From: an uncultured Spirochaetaceae bacterium
GTDB taxonomy: Bacteria > Spirochaetota > Spirochaetia > Sphaerochaetales > Sphaerochaetaceae
Assembly: GCA_944389075.1 (NCBI GenBank)
Contig: CALXLA010000043.1
Coordinates: 1-64,000 of the forward strand
DNA: 64,000 bases
Direction of reading: 5' to 3'
Made by a program: the position numbers and the translations under genes. Positions 1-8,607 of the stretch are shown here, piece by piece; within the stretch, counting starts at the first letter, position 1; each line of letters starts with the position of its first letter. The notes below the pieces were generated by a model. The model saw only the letters and a program-made list of their open reading frames with translations. It did no database searches and had not been told where the DNA came from.

Positions 1-150
1 GTCCAGCAATCCGGGCAGGCTGCAGTCAATCAGCCGTATGGATGGGGTGCCACAGGTAAACCGGAGACGGAGCCTATGGGCAAAACGCTCACGTCCAAGC
101 CTCAGGCTTGTCCTGAAGGTCGTTGACGTCTCATAGTCAGATGATAACAT
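1..150. other. Left edge, no gene assigned
   Basis: Two plus-strand frames stay open from the window edge to stops at 126 and 133, so the tail of an upstream gene is possible. Neither tail shows a motif or the E/K/D-rich composition of the neighbouring proteins. A 7-1-7 palindrome, CAAGCCTCAGGCTTG, lies near 98-112. I do not assign a gene here. Confidence 0.3.
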
Positions 151-181
151 AAAAAATCCAGGACCTTGAGGATCCTGGATT
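151..181 (-). terminator. Terminator of the sugar-acid ABC operon
   Basis: Arms AATCCAGGA (155-163) and TCCTGGATT (173-181) are perfect 9-bp complements around a 9-nt loop. On the minus strand they are followed by a run of six T. The site lies 20 bases past the stop codon of the dehydratase gene at 201, as expected for an intrinsic terminator of that operon. Confidence 0.8.
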
Positions 182-200
182 GTATATTGGAAGTAGTCGT

Positions 201-1418
201 TTATGGGCGTACTGCTGTTCCGTCTGTGATTCTCGTGAACATCCAGCTGTGGTCCATATCGACAGCAGGGTATTTCGCCGCTTTCTTCTCATCGAAGTCG
301 ACACCGATGCCTGGCTTGTCCGAAAGGTATACATAACCATCGCCGCCATGTTCAGGACATCCAGGGAAGACCTCCCTTTCCTCGTCTGTGAATTCAGAGA
401 ACTCCTGGATTCCGAAGTTGTGGATATTCAGGTCGAGGTGCATCTGTGCTGTCATGCCGATAGGAGAGAGATCGCTTGGCCCATGCCATGCTGTCCTGAC
501 GCTGTAAGCATCGCAGAAGTGAGCAAGCTTTATAGCCGGCGTAAGGCCTCCGATATCGCTCAGATGTGCCCTGACGAAATCGATCCACTGATTCTCTACA
601 AGGCTCTTCCATTCAAGTGAGTTCGCGAAAAGCTCGCCCATTGCAAGAGGTACTGCTGTCTGTTCCCTCATATACCTGAAGTAATTTCCCTGAGCAGGAG
701 AGAGCGCATCTTCCACGAAGAACATGTCGAACTCCTCGAACTTCTTCACGAGCGAGAGTGCATCGATAGGAGTCAGGCGCTCATGGATATCATGGAGAAG
801 GCCGATCTCGTTGCCGAAGTCTGCCCTTACATGCCTGAAGAGTTCAATCACGCTTCTCATGTACATATCAGGATTGTAGTAGGAGCCATTGAAGGAGCCC
901 TTTGGATTCGAGATCTCCTGGCGTGTCCCGTCATAGTTTCCCCCGTAGGTTCCCATCTGGCATCTGATGTATCTGTAGCCTTCTGAAATGTAATCGCTTA
1001 TCATCTTCTCGACAGCATCTATGGAGTTGCCATCTGCATGTCTGTACACCAGTATGCCTGTCCTGCTTCTTCCTCCGAGAAGGGAATACAGAGGCATGTT
1101 CGCCATCTTTCCCTTGATATCCCAGAGAGCCTCATCTATTCCGGAAATCGCATTGTTGAGGACTGGTCCGTTTCTCCAGTATGAAGAACCTTTCATTACC
1201 TGCCAGATGTCCTCGATGTCATCGACATTCCTGCCCTTGACTGCCGGGATGAGATAATCTTCGATTGCCTTTACTACAGCAGTGTGCCTCCATGTGAATG
1301 TCGCGCAGCCATAGCCTACAAGGCCGGGTTCGCTCGTCTCGATCTTCACGACTACGAGATTGATGTTCTTCGGTGCTGTGACGAAGACCTTCACATCCTT
1401 GATTGTTACATTGCCCAT
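201..1418 (-). CDS. RspA/ManD-type sugar-acid dehydratase (enolase superfamily)
   Basis: This 405-aa protein belongs to the mandelate racemase/enolase superfamily and most resembles RspA and D-mannonate dehydratase (ManD). Such enzymes remove water from D-mannonate, D-gluconate or related acids using Mg2+. Visible family features are the segment NAISGIDEALWDIKGK (about residues 85-100), the LLGGRSR loop, and the C-terminal AWHGPSDLSPIG stretch holding a likely catalytic His. The length is typical. I start at the ATG at 1418 because AAGGAG lies 8 nt upstream; a longer frame begins at 1484 but overlaps the upstream permease gene. It is the last gene of an operon with two permeases and a binding protein, which suggests the importer brings in this enzyme's substrate or a precursor. 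The exact substrate cannot be read from the sequence: many RspA-like proteins have very low or no activity on the named acids. Confidence 0.88.
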   Translation of the reverse strand: MGNVTIKDVKVFVTAPKNINLVVVKIETSEPGLVGYGCATFTWRHTAVVKAIEDYLIPAVKGRNVDDIEDIWQVMKGSSYWRNGPVLNNAISGIDEALWDIKGKMANMPLYSLLGGRSRTGILVYRHADGNSIDAVEKMISDYISEGYRYIRCQMGTYGGNYDGTRQEISNPKGSFNGSYYNPDMYMRSVIELFRHVRADFGNEIGLLHDIHERLTPIDALSLVKKFEEFDMFFVEDALSPAQGNYFRYMREQTAVPLAMGELFANSLEWKSLVENQWIDFVRAHLSDIGGLTPAIKLAHFCDAYSVRTAWHGPSDLSPIGMTAQMHLDLNIHNFGIQEFSEFTDEEREVFPGCPEHGGDGYVYLSDKPGIGVDFDEKKAAKYPAVDMDHSWMFTRITDGTAVRP

Positions 1419-1429
1419 ATATTCTCCTT

Positions 1430-2269
1430 TCAGCCCTTGACGGCTCCTCCCGTCATTCCCGCGATGAAATACTTCTGGAAGCACACAAAGAGCACTACCA
1501 GAGGTATGCTAGAGAATGCGGATGCCGCCATCAGGTCATTCCATTTGATCTGATACTGCGAATTAAGTGCTATGATTCCTACTGTAATCGTCTTCAGCCT
1601 GTCTGACGATACAAGTACAGATGAATACATATATTCGTTCCAGCCATTGAAGAGAACGAACATCGCCACAGCCGCTATCCCTGGCAGGACAAGTGGAAGG
1701 ACTATGTTCCAGAATATCCTGAAGTGAGATGCGCCATCCACGCGTGCGGCTTCATCGAGCTCAAGCGGTATTGTCTTGAAATAGGATACCAGCAGCCATG
1801 TCGAGAATGCGACATTCGTTGCGGAATATACGACGATGAGTCCGAACAGGGTATTGGTCAGATGGACCTTCGAAAGCATCGCATAGAATGGGACGACGAG
1901 CATGACGGAAGGGAACATCTGCGAGAGAAGCAGGAATGAGAGTATCTGCTTCTTTCCCCTGAAGCGGAATCTTGTCAGTCCATATCCCGCAAGGCAAGAG
2001 AAGACTATGCATATCAGGACTGATACGAGACATGTCGCGAGGCTGTTGAGGAGCATGCGTCCGAAGCTGTATGTCCTGAAGAACTTCTCATATGCCACAA
2101 GCGAGAATGGATCCGGGATCCATGATGGCTTCGGCTCATATGTCTGGGGTTCAGTCTTGAATGATGTGCTGATCATCCAGAGGATAGGGACTACTATCAT
2201 GAGCGCAAGGAGCGTCAGGATAACGTATCTTACTACAGAACCGGTGAGTCTGGCTTGTCTAGTCGTCAT
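1430..2269 (-). CDS. Carbohydrate ABC transporter permease, MalG type
   Basis: This 279-aa inner-membrane protein has about six hydrophobic helices, the first near residues 12-35 (YVILTLLALMIVVPILW). The EAA loop that touches the ATPase reads EAARVDGASHFRIFWNIVLP in the second half. It is the second permease subunit of a CUT1-family sugar importer. The start ATG overlaps the 3' end of the MalF-type gene by 11 nt, so translation is probably coupled. Eleven nt separate its stop from the start of the dehydratase gene. No ATPase gene lies in the operon; CUT1 systems often share one ATPase (MsiK/UgpC type) encoded elsewhere. Confidence 0.92.
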   Translation of the reverse strand: MTTRQARLTGSVVRYVILTLLALMIVVPILWMISTSFKTEPQTYEPKPSWIPDPFSLVAYEKFFRTYSFGRMLLNSLATCLVSVLICIVFSCLAGYGLTRFRFRGKKQILSFLLLSQMFPSVMLVVPFYAMLSKVHLTNTLFGLIVVYSATNVAFSTWLLVSYFKTIPLELDEAARVDGASHFRIFWNIVLPLVLPGIAAVAMFVLFNGWNEYMYSSVLVSSDRLKTITVGIIALNSQYQIKWNDLMAASAFSSIPLVVLFVCFQKYFIAGMTGGAVKG

Positions 2270-3146
2270 CTTTGATTACCCCCTTGAGAATGAGATTTAT
2301 TACATAGCAGATCAGGAATACAAGGATGCCCCATGCTGCTCCTTTTCCGAATCTGAGGTCGTTGAAGGCCGTTCCGTATACGCTGAGGCTTATGAGATTT
2401 GTCGAAGTGCCAGGGCCTCCTGCCGTCATCGTGTATACGAGTGTATACTGCTTGAACCACCACACCGAATCGAGTATGAGGACTGTCTTCAGGATTGGCT
2501 TGAGGCTCGGGATCGTTACATATCTGAACTGTGCGAACTTCCCGACGCCATCGATTTCCGCAGCTTCATAAAGTTCTCCCGGAATTGTCTGGAGGCCTGC
2601 GAGGATCATCGTCATGACGAGAGGGAAACCCTTCCAGATACAGACAGCAACCACTGTCGGGAATGCGAGCTCCTTGCTTCCGAGCCATGATACGTTCGAG
2701 GATATCAGGCCGAGACTGTTGAGGATGCTGTTCATGATTCCGTACATCGGATTGAGAATCCATGTGAATAAGAGCGCTACTACAGCTTCCGGGAAGAACC
2801 ATGGAAGCATGAATATGATTCTGTATCCGATTCTGCCTCTGAAGGACTTGTTCAGCTGTGTCGCGAGATAGAATCCGATGATGAAGTGTCCCGCAACCAC
2901 AAGTATCATGAATACGAGAGTAAGGCCGACTGACTGATAGAATCCCGGATCAGTGAATGCTTCCTTATAGTACCTCAGACCAACGAAGTTCCATCTGGAG
3001 ACGAGATTCGTATTGAAGAAACTGATGTAGAGGCCATAGAGCATCGGATATACGACCAGACCTGCCATCAAAAGCACGACAGGAGCGACGAAGGCATATC
3101 CAGGTCTCTGGTTCTCAAGCTTTCCTTTCGATGATAATTGCCGCAT
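2259..3146 (-). CDS. Carbohydrate ABC transporter permease, MalF type
   Basis: This 295-aa multi-spanning membrane protein pairs with the MalG-type protein downstream. It has an N-terminal helix near residues 17-40 (FVAPVVLLMAGLVVYPMLYG) and the conserved EAA loop EAAEIDGVGKFAQFRYVTIP in the second half. The ATG at 3146 has an AGGGG ribosome site five bases upstream. It lies 63 nt downstream of the binding-protein gene and overlaps the next permease, consistent with one transcript. Confidence 0.92.
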   Translation of the reverse strand: MRQLSSKGKLENQRPGYAFVAPVVLLMAGLVVYPMLYGLYISFFNTNLVSRWNFVGLRYYKEAFTDPGFYQSVGLTLVFMILVVAGHFIIGFYLATQLNKSFRGRIGYRIIFMLPWFFPEAVVALLFTWILNPMYGIMNSILNSLGLISSNVSWLGSKELAFPTVVAVCIWKGFPLVMTMILAGLQTIPGELYEAAEIDGVGKFAQFRYVTIPSLKPILKTVLILDSVWWFKQYTLVYTMTAGGPGTSTNLISLSVYGTAFNDLRFGKGAAWGILVFLICYVINLILKGVIKDDD

Positions 3147-3209
3147 TTCTACCCCTTTTATGAAAAGCCGGGTCAGATAGTGGACCCGGCTGAACTGCTA
3201 GAGCGGTTA

Positions 3210-4502
3210 TCAGTTGTAATCGCTCATGAGCTCTGCAAGATCCGCGACAAGCGAATTCACAGCCTGCTCGTTTGTCATCTCTCCGCTGAATACTGCTGAG
3301 TATGCATCGCCGAGTGCTCCCTTGAGTCCTGCGATTCCAGGGAATGTGAGTGTCGGGCGGCATCCGTCAGCGATCTGCTGGAGGAATCCTTCATAGTCCT
3401 CGCCTGTGATGAACTCCACGCTCTGTCCAGCCTTTACAGCAGGAATCTTTCCTGATGACTGCCAGAACTTGTATTCAGAATCAGCATTTGCGAAGAACTT
3501 GATGAAATCATAAGCTGCCTGCTTCTCTGCATCGGATGCATAGGAAGAGATTGCATAGCCTTCAGCGCCAAGCATTGTTCCCGAATATTCGCCAGGAATC
3601 TTGAAGGAACCGAGCTTTCCTCTGAGATCAGGGTTGCTTGAATATGCAACACCAAGAGCATTAGGACCTGTAAGGAACATGCTTGTGTAGCCCATTGCGA
3701 AGTAATTTGCTGCTGTTGAGTAGTTGACTTCTGTGATTCCGATTGGGACGAGGCCCTCTGCATTCATTGCTGTCCACTTCGAGAATGTATCGATGAACTC
3801 AGGTGTTGCCTCGATGTCCGTCTTCCACTCGCCATCCTCAAGATATGCGCACTCATAGCCGTTTGACCAGAGATAGCTCATGAATCTTGACTGCCCTGAA
3901 GAGTCGTTGGAACCTACCATGCCGAAGCCCCACTGATCAATCTGGCCATCGCCATCCGTATCCTTTGTGAGTGCTCTTGCGCATTCTACGAATTCATCCC
4001 ATGTCGTAGGGATCTCAAGGCCAGCTTCCTCGAATCTGTCGATTCTGTAGATGATGTCAGTAGGCTGGAGAGATACCGGGATATATGTCAGATTTCCATT
4101 GATAGTACCTGATTCGATGACTCCATCTGTCCAGAGTGCCTTATCCTCATCTGTCATGTAGTTGTTGAGATCCTCTGTCAGGCCAAGGTCATAGAGAGTA
4201 GGAACCTGATCTGCTGATGTGAAGAACATCGTAGGCAGTTCGTCAGGGCTTGTTGCCATTGCAGCAAGACGTGTATAGATGTCATTGGAAGCGACTGCCT
4301 GGATTTCGATAGTCACATTCGGATTTGCTTCCATGAACTTCTCTGCATACTCATAGACATACTGGCCATGAGGATCTTCTGCAGCATAGCTGTCCATCAT
4401 CGTGATATGGATCTGCCCATCTCCGCTCTCGCTGCTTCCACCCGCAAAGAGGACTGCAGCAGAAAGAAGCGCAACTGTCAGAACTGATAAAACTTTCTTC
4501 AT
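3210..4502 (-). CDS. Extracellular sugar-binding protein of the ABC importer
   Basis: This 430-aa family 1 solute-binding protein captures the sugar or sugar acid outside the cytoplasmic membrane. Residues 1-21 form a signal peptide (MKKVLSVLTVALLSAAVLFA) followed by GGSSES. No lipobox cysteine is present, a pattern common in spirochaete binding proteins. The mature part has typical class features such as the MATSPDELPTMFFTSADQVP region near 85-105 and the C-terminal NSLVADLAELMSDY helix. A strong GGAGG site precedes the ATG. It is the first gene of a four-gene operon ending with an RspA-like dehydratase, and the AraC regulator gene lies just upstream on the same strand. The ligand is inferred only from that context. 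Confidence 0.93.
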   Translation of the reverse strand: MKKVLSVLTVALLSAAVLFAGGSSESGDGQIHITMMDSYAAEDPHGQYVYEYAEKFMEANPNVTIEIQAVASNDIYTRLAAMATSPDELPTMFFTSADQVPTLYDLGLTEDLNNYMTDEDKALWTDGVIESGTINGNLTYIPVSLQPTDIIYRIDRFEEAGLEIPTTWDEFVECARALTKDTDGDGQIDQWGFGMVGSNDSSGQSRFMSYLWSNGYECAYLEDGEWKTDIEATPEFIDTFSKWTAMNAEGLVPIGITEVNYSTAANYFAMGYTSMFLTGPNALGVAYSSNPDLRGKLGSFKIPGEYSGTMLGAEGYAISSYASDAEKQAAYDFIKFFANADSEYKFWQSSGKIPAVKAGQSVEFITGEDYEGFLQQIADGCRPTLTFPGIAGLKGALGDAYSAVFSGEMTNEQAVNSLVADLAELMSDYN

Positions 4503-4530
4503 TTTTCTACCTCCTGCTTTGATGGCTCAA

Positions 4531-4536
4531 ATTCTA
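4531..4536 (-). promoter_or_regulatory. -10 box of the ABC importer operon
   Basis: The minus strand reads TAGAAT here, about 29 bases upstream of the binding-protein ATG, leaving a short leader with a GGAGG ribosome site. The hexamer 17 bp upstream (CAACAC) is a poor -35, so activation by the AraC regulator encoded next door would make sense. That is inference. Confidence 0.45.
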
Positions 4537-4598
4537 TTGTGGCAGGTGGCATGGTGTTGCAGGATATTGGCAGAAAATCACCAGAATTTGGTCTGTAG

Positions 4599-5522
4599 CT
4601 ATCGCATTGGGATCGGTACGCAGCTTCTCGACGCGGAGATGAATGCGCGGAATTCCTGCCTGTAGCGCTCTGGAGTCTTCTTCAGAAGGCTCTTGTACTG
4701 CCTTATGAAGTTGTTCACGCTGCCGAAGCCGGCTTCCTCCGCGATGACGGCAATGCTGAGAGAAGTGTTCTCAAGAAGCTTCTGCGCCTCATATACCCTG
4801 ACGGTATTGATGTACTGATTAAGCGTGAAGCCGCAATATCTGTGGAAATATTTGCTTATATTCGAAGGATGCATGTAGAAGATATCGCTGAGAGTCTCAA
4901 GAGACAGCCTTTCCTTATAATGCGTGGTTATATAGTCCCTTATCTTGCCCATTCGCTCTTCCTGATAGGGATCGATTATGACACGGCGCTCGTTCATCCT
5001 GAAAGCCCTGTACAGGGTGACAGCTATTTCCGTAATCAGCGCCTTCTCCATCTGGCTCTTCATCGGATTTGCGGAGATATCGGACTTCTGCTCATCATAC
5101 AGCAGTCTTATCAGTGATACGAGATGGTCAAAGTATTCCTTGCTGATCTTCTTGCAGTACCTGTTGTAATCCTCGACAGTCGGCGTCTCGAAGACTCTGA
5201 GGAGATTAGAATCGAATATGAACGATCTGTAGTAATCAGGATTCACAGTCAGCCCATATCTCAGGTATGGGAGTTCTATCATATTGCGCGCATGATGATG
5301 CATGCTGCCTATGACAAGGACATCCCCGGGGTCGAGATGGTATTTCTCATCGACGATGTAGTAGTCCGTGACACCTTCTTCTATGATGAGGATCTCGCAT
5401 GAGTTGTGGATGTGATGCATCGAGTTGAATTCATACTCGCACGTACGTGAGACATTGTAGTCATCTTCGCATATGGATCTGAAATGTTCAGCCTCGATAT
5501 AGTCATTGATTCCTACTTCCAT
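4599..5522 (-). CDS. AraC-family transcription regulator with cupin sensor
   Basis: This 307-aa regulator has an N-terminal cupin-like sugar sensor (HIHNSCEILIIEEG near residues 35-48, then a VIGSMHHHARN strand). The C-terminal AraC DNA-binding region has two helix-turn-helix motifs (SLETLSDIFYMHPSNISKYF and SLSIAVIAEEAGFGSVNNF). The frame is open further upstream but would run into punA; the ATG at 5522 is preferred because a TATCAT -10 box ends exactly 7 nt upstream with TTAACA 17 bp further, predicting a leaderless mRNA. It is transcribed toward the sugar-acid ABC operon and probably controls it. The effector is unknown. Confidence 0.88.
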   Translation of the reverse strand: MEVGINDYIEAEHFRSICEDDYNVSRTCEYEFNSMHHIHNSCEILIIEEGVTDYYIVDEKYHLDPGDVLVIGSMHHHARNMIELPYLRYGLTVNPDYYRSFIFDSNLLRVFETPTVEDYNRYCKKISKEYFDHLVSLIRLLYDEQKSDISANPMKSQMEKALITEIAVTLYRAFRMNERRVIIDPYQEERMGKIRDYITTHYKERLSLETLSDIFYMHPSNISKYFHRYCGFTLNQYINTVRVYEAQKLLENTSLSIAVIAEEAGFGSVNNFIRQYKSLLKKTPERYRQEFRAFISASRSCVPIPMR

Positions 5523-5528
5523 AAAGTA

Positions 5529-5557
5529 ATGATAAGCTGTAATCGTTCTTCTGTTAA
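5529..5557 (-). promoter_or_regulatory. Promoter of the AraC regulator gene, predicted leaderless
   Basis: On the minus strand TTAACA (5552-5557) and TATCAT (5529-5534) are separated by 17 bp. The last base of the -10 is 7 nt from the A of the ATG at 5522, so transcription should begin at the start codon. Confidence 0.65.
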
Positions 5558-5583
5558 TCACAGAGGAAAAAGATGGAGGAATC

Positions 5584-6402
5584 ATGGACAAGCTCAAAGG
5601 AAGCGCAGAATTCATCAGGAAGCTGTTTCCGGGAAGGATAGATATAGGAATCGTGCTTGGCTCCGGACTTGGGGACATGGCGGAAGATGTGGAGGATGCT
5701 GTCGTCATCAGCTATCATGACATCCCCGGCTTTCCGGTATCGACTGCGCCCGGGCACAAGGGAAGGCTTATAATCGGAAAACTTGAGGGGAAGACCGTGC
5801 TCTGCATGCAGGGGAGGTTCCATTACTATGAGGGCTGGTCGATGCAGGAGGTTGTCTATCCTATACGCGTGATGAGGCTTCTTGGAATAGGAGACCTTCT
5901 TCTTACCAACGCTGCAGGCTGTGTGAATACGGGATGGAAAGCAGGAGACCTCATGATAATCGAGGATCATATAAAGCTCATTGCAGATAATCCTCTCCGT
6001 GGCCCTAATCCAGACAGCCTTGGCCCGAGATTCTTCGATATGACTCATGCATACGACAAAGAGCTTGTCAGGCTTGCTGAAGCAAAAGCCGCTGAATGCT
6101 CGATCAATGTGCGCAAAGGTGTCTATATGTTCTTTGCAGGGCCATCGTTCGAAACTCCTGCGGAGATACGCTTCGCAAGGCTTGCCGGTGCTGATGCGGT
6201 AGGTATGTCAACAGTCCCTGAGGCTATCGCAGCTTCCCATATGGGAATGAGGACGCTTGGCATAAGCTGCCTGACGAATATGGCTGCGGGAATCCTTGAC
6301 CAGAAACTCAATCATGAGGAGGTCCTTGAGACCGGCAATCGCGTCAGGAAGGATTTCTCCGCTCTTGTCAGGAATATCATCGCAAGCTGGCCCCAGTCTT
6401 GA
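5584..6402 (+). CDS. punA: Purine nucleoside phosphorylase (PNP family I)
   Basis: This 272-aa enzyme splits inosine and guanosine (and the deoxy forms) with phosphate to base plus ribose-1-phosphate. Family landmarks are the phosphate-site GSGLGDM near residue 22, the GRFHYYEG loop near 78, FAGPSFETPAEIR near 180 with the base-binding Glu, DAVGMSTVPE near 205, and SCLTNMAAG near 230. The Asn in LTN is the residue that selects 6-oxopurines; methylthioadenosine phosphorylases carry Asp there, so this is read as a PNP and not an MTA phosphorylase. A GGAGG site lies 4 nt before the ATG. The gene diverges from the AraC regulator. Confidence 0.93.
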   Translation: MDKLKGSAEFIRKLFPGRIDIGIVLGSGLGDMAEDVEDAVVISYHDIPGFPVSTAPGHKGRLIIGKLEGKTVLCMQGRFHYYEGWSMQEVVYPIRVMRLLGIGDLLLTNAAGCVNTGWKAGDLMIIEDHIKLIADNPLRGPNPDSLGPRFFDMTHAYDKELVRLAEAKAAECSINVRKGVYMFFAGPSFETPAEIRFARLAGADAVGMSTVPEAIAASHMGMRTLGISCLTNMAAGILDQKLNHEEVLETGNRVRKDFSALVRNIIASWPQS

Positions 6403-6427
6403 AAGAGGCTATCTCTTGGTGTAACTT
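6399..6427 (+). promoter_or_regulatory. Promoter of the metallophosphoesterase gene, predicted leaderless
   Basis: TTGAAA (6399-6404) and TAACTT (6422-6427) are 17 bp apart. The -10 ends 7 nt before the GTG start at 6434. The promoter overlaps the last codons and stop of punA. Confidence 0.55.
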
Positions 6428-6433
6428 GTTGCT

Positions 6434-7135
6434 GTGAAGATACTCTGCATATCCGATGCCACAGATACGCTTATCTATTCATCCATAGCTCCTGAGCTTT
6501 ACAAGGATGTGGGTTTTGTCATCTCTGCAGGAGATCTTCCGCTCAGGTACTATGATTATATCCAGACGATGCTCCGCAAGGATGTCTACTATGTGTATGG
6601 GAATCATAACCTCGAGGATTTCGACAGGATGATGAAGAAGGGCAGTGCGGCATTTATGCATCATGCCCTTGACAGCGATTTCTACAGCAGGGTTGCTGAC
6701 ATACCTGCATTCGGCGGTCTCTTCATAGATGGGAAGTGCGTATATGACAAGGTCCATGACCTGATAATCGCAGGTCTTGGCGGTTCCATGCTGTACAATG
6801 GAGGCGACAGCCAGTACACGGAAAGCCAGATGAAGAAAAGGATAAACAGGCTTGTTCCGAGACTTCTCTATAACAAGAAGCGCTACGGACGTGCTCTTGA
6901 TATTCTGGTGACGCATGCGCCTCCGAAGGGAATGGGGGATGGTGAGGATCTCTGCCACAGGGGTTTTTCCGTGTTCCTTGATTTCATGAGGACATATCGC
7001 CCTAAGTATCTTCTGCATGGACATGTCCACCTTGATGATATCAATGCGCCTCGCATGAGCGAGTATTGCGGTACGAAGGTGATCAATATTTATAAGAACT
7101 ACATCATTGACGATGAGAGCCTTGGGAGGAGTTGA
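6434..7135 (+). CDS. Calcineurin-like metallophosphoesterase
   Basis: This 233-aa protein carries the metal-site motifs of metallophosphoesterases in order: CISDATDTL (a variant of the usual DxH, with Asp retained), SAGDLP near residue 33, YGNHNLEDF near 56, THAPPKGMGD near 157 and LLHGHVHLDD near 194. It probably hydrolyses a phosphoester or cyclic nucleotide, but no substrate can be named. The start is GTG; there is no Shine-Dalgarno sequence, and a promoter placed 7 nt upstream predicts a leaderless message. Its stop overlaps the start of the next gene (TGATG), so the two are coupled. Confidence 0.82.
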   Translation: MKILCISDATDTLIYSSIAPELYKDVGFVISAGDLPLRYYDYIQTMLRKDVYYVYGNHNLEDFDRMMKKGSAAFMHHALDSDFYSRVADIPAFGGLFIDGKCVYDKVHDLIIAGLGGSMLYNGGDSQYTESQMKKRINRLVPRLLYNKKRYGRALDILVTHAPPKGMGDGEDLCHRGFSVFLDFMRTYRPKYLLHGHVHLDDINAPRMSEYCGTKVINIYKNYIIDDESLGRS

Positions 7136-8040
7136 TGGAAAACAGCACCGCGTCCGATGATTTCTCCAGAGCGAAGAACAAAGCCAGGATGCAGACTATC
7201 ATGAATGCGCTTCGCTGGAAGAATCCGAATCTGCTTTCTTTCTATGAGGTCACATCACTGATTAAGCCCAAGTCCGAGACATATCTTGGGATGCGGACAA
7301 TCCCTGTTGAGAAGATCATCGGCTCAGAGGGCCGCTACCATGATTTTTCCGCCGCTTTCTTCCCTAAGCGGGAGATGCTGAGGCACAGATGGGAAAGCAT
7401 AGACTCCGCAGTTCTTGATAATGTCATACTTCCGCCTATATCGGTATACAGTCTCGGAGGGTATTATTTCGTCAGGGATGGCAACCACAGGGTATCTGTT
7501 GCCAAATCAAAGGGTGTTGAGTTCATTGATGCTGAAGTGGTCGAGCTTGATTCCCAGATACCTCTCAAGCCGGGGATGACGATGAAGGAGCTGAGAGCGG
7601 CGGCCGTTGATTATGAAAGGAAGAATTTCATAGAGCAGTATAAGCCGGACTATCTTCCGATGGATGAGATCCGCTTCACGACTCCCGGAGCTTATCCTGA
7701 GATGGTGAATCATATACTTGTCCACAAATATTACATCAATCAGGATTATCCATACGAGATCTCCTTCAAGGAAGCCGCGAAGAGCTGGTATGACAATGTC
7801 TACTTCCCGATAGTCAATGAGATACGCAAGCAGCATCTGCTCTCAGCATTCCCGGGCCAGAGCGAAGGCGATATGTACATGTGGATCGTAAGGCGCTGGG
7901 ATGAGTATAAGAGGGTTGGCAATAAGAATATGACGGCTGCTGAGGCTGTAAGGAAAATCGGGCGTGAAACAGGAAGGAATCCTTTTGCCCGATTTGCAAG
8001 ATATCTGAAATATTATCTTCAGAAGCTGTCAAAGCGCTAG
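7135..8040 (+). CDS. ParB-like (DUF4032-related) nucleotide-hydrolase-fold protein
   Basis: This protein of about 301 aa has a ParB-like core: LGMRTIPVEKIIGSEGRY (about 48-65), PPISVYSLGGYYFVRDGNHR (about 100-119), then VSVAKSKGVEFIDAEV. The DGNHR signature with a following SVA helix is typical of ParB/sulfiredoxin folds and of DUF4032 proteins of unknown role. The C-terminal half (about 150-301) is basic and helical. The ATG at 7135 overlaps the upstream stop and has GGGAGGA upstream. Its last 12 bases overlap the end of the flavodoxin-like gene on the other strand. It is encoded away from any parA or ori-like region, so a role in chromosome partition is not implied. Confidence 0.72.
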   Translation: MENSTASDDFSRAKNKARMQTIMNALRWKNPNLLSFYEVTSLIKPKSETYLGMRTIPVEKIIGSEGRYHDFSAAFFPKREMLRHRWESIDSAVLDNVILPPISVYSLGGYYFVRDGNHRVSVAKSKGVEFIDAEVVELDSQIPLKPGMTMKELRAAAVDYERKNFIEQYKPDYLPMDEIRFTTPGAYPEMVNHILVHKYYINQDYPYEISFKEAAKSWYDNVYFPIVNEIRKQHLLSAFPGQSEGDMYMWIVRRWDEYKRVGNKNMTAAEAVRKIGRETGRNPFARFARYLKYYLQKLSKR

Positions 8041-8568
8041 AAGTATAAGCCCTGCTTCCCTTGCGATTTTATCTATATCCTCTGATGGCCTGTTCGGCAT
8101 CAGCTCACCTTCCTTGTGCACATATGGCACATATGGCAGGTTCACAAGGCCCATCATCTGACTCCATGAATACAGGCACATCGCGGCTTTCTCCCCGTCC
8201 TCTTCTGAAATGGGGGAGGATGCGATTGCATAGAATTTCCTTCCCTTGAGTGCTCCGGACTTGTACAGAGGCCATGTCTTGTCAAGGAATGCCTTCATCT
8301 CAGCTGTAGGCATACCGAAACGGGAAGGTGTCGCAAGTATGATAGCATCAGCGCTCTCAAGCTTCGCGTTCGTAGCTTCCGGCAATGCTATGATGTCCTC
8401 ATAGTATTCATTGACTTCCGTACGCTCATTCGCCTCGATATGTAGATCGCTGTCGCTGACTGCATAGAGTCTTGAATCTATTCCCATTGCAGCGAACTGC
8501 TCGCAGAAGGCTTTTGCGATAAGATAGAGGTTCCCTGATATTGAATGTATTATGATATTCGCTCTCAT
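8029..8568 (-). CDS. Flavodoxin-fold NAD(P)H:quinone reductase-like protein
   Basis: This 179-aa protein looks like the WrbA/flavodoxin_2 type. It has an N-terminal FMN phosphate loop region (HSISGNLYLIAKAFCEQF), the second FMN loop ILATPSRFGMPTAEMKAFLD near residues 80-99, and AIASSPISEEDGEKAAM, which aligns with the third binding loop. It probably moves electrons from NAD(P)H to quinones or other acceptors via FMN. The start is set at ATG 8568: a consensus TATAAT (8575-8580) ends exactly 7 nt upstream and there is no Shine-Dalgarno. A TTG further upstream is therefore rejected. The 3' end overlaps the ParB-like gene by 12 nt. Confidence 0.78.
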   Translation of the reverse strand: MRANIIIHSISGNLYLIAKAFCEQFAAMGIDSRLYAVSDSDLHIEANERTEVNEYYEDIIALPEATNAKLESADAIILATPSRFGMPTAEMKAFLDKTWPLYKSGALKGRKFYAIASSPISEEDGEKAAMCLYSWSQMMGLVNLPYVPYVHKEGELMPNRPSEDIDKIAREAGLILLAL

Positions 8569-8607
8569 AATCTGATTATATGGCAATTTCCTGATAAGTG
8601 TTGGAAA

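Noticed and set aside
1-133. Tail of a gene entering from the left edge
   Set aside because: Two frames are open but neither has recognisable features; the fragment is too short to judge.
5584-6402. Methylthioadenosine phosphorylase for the DHAP shunt
   Set aside because: The SCLTNMAAG site has Asn, typical of 6-oxopurine PNP, where MTA phosphorylases have Asp.
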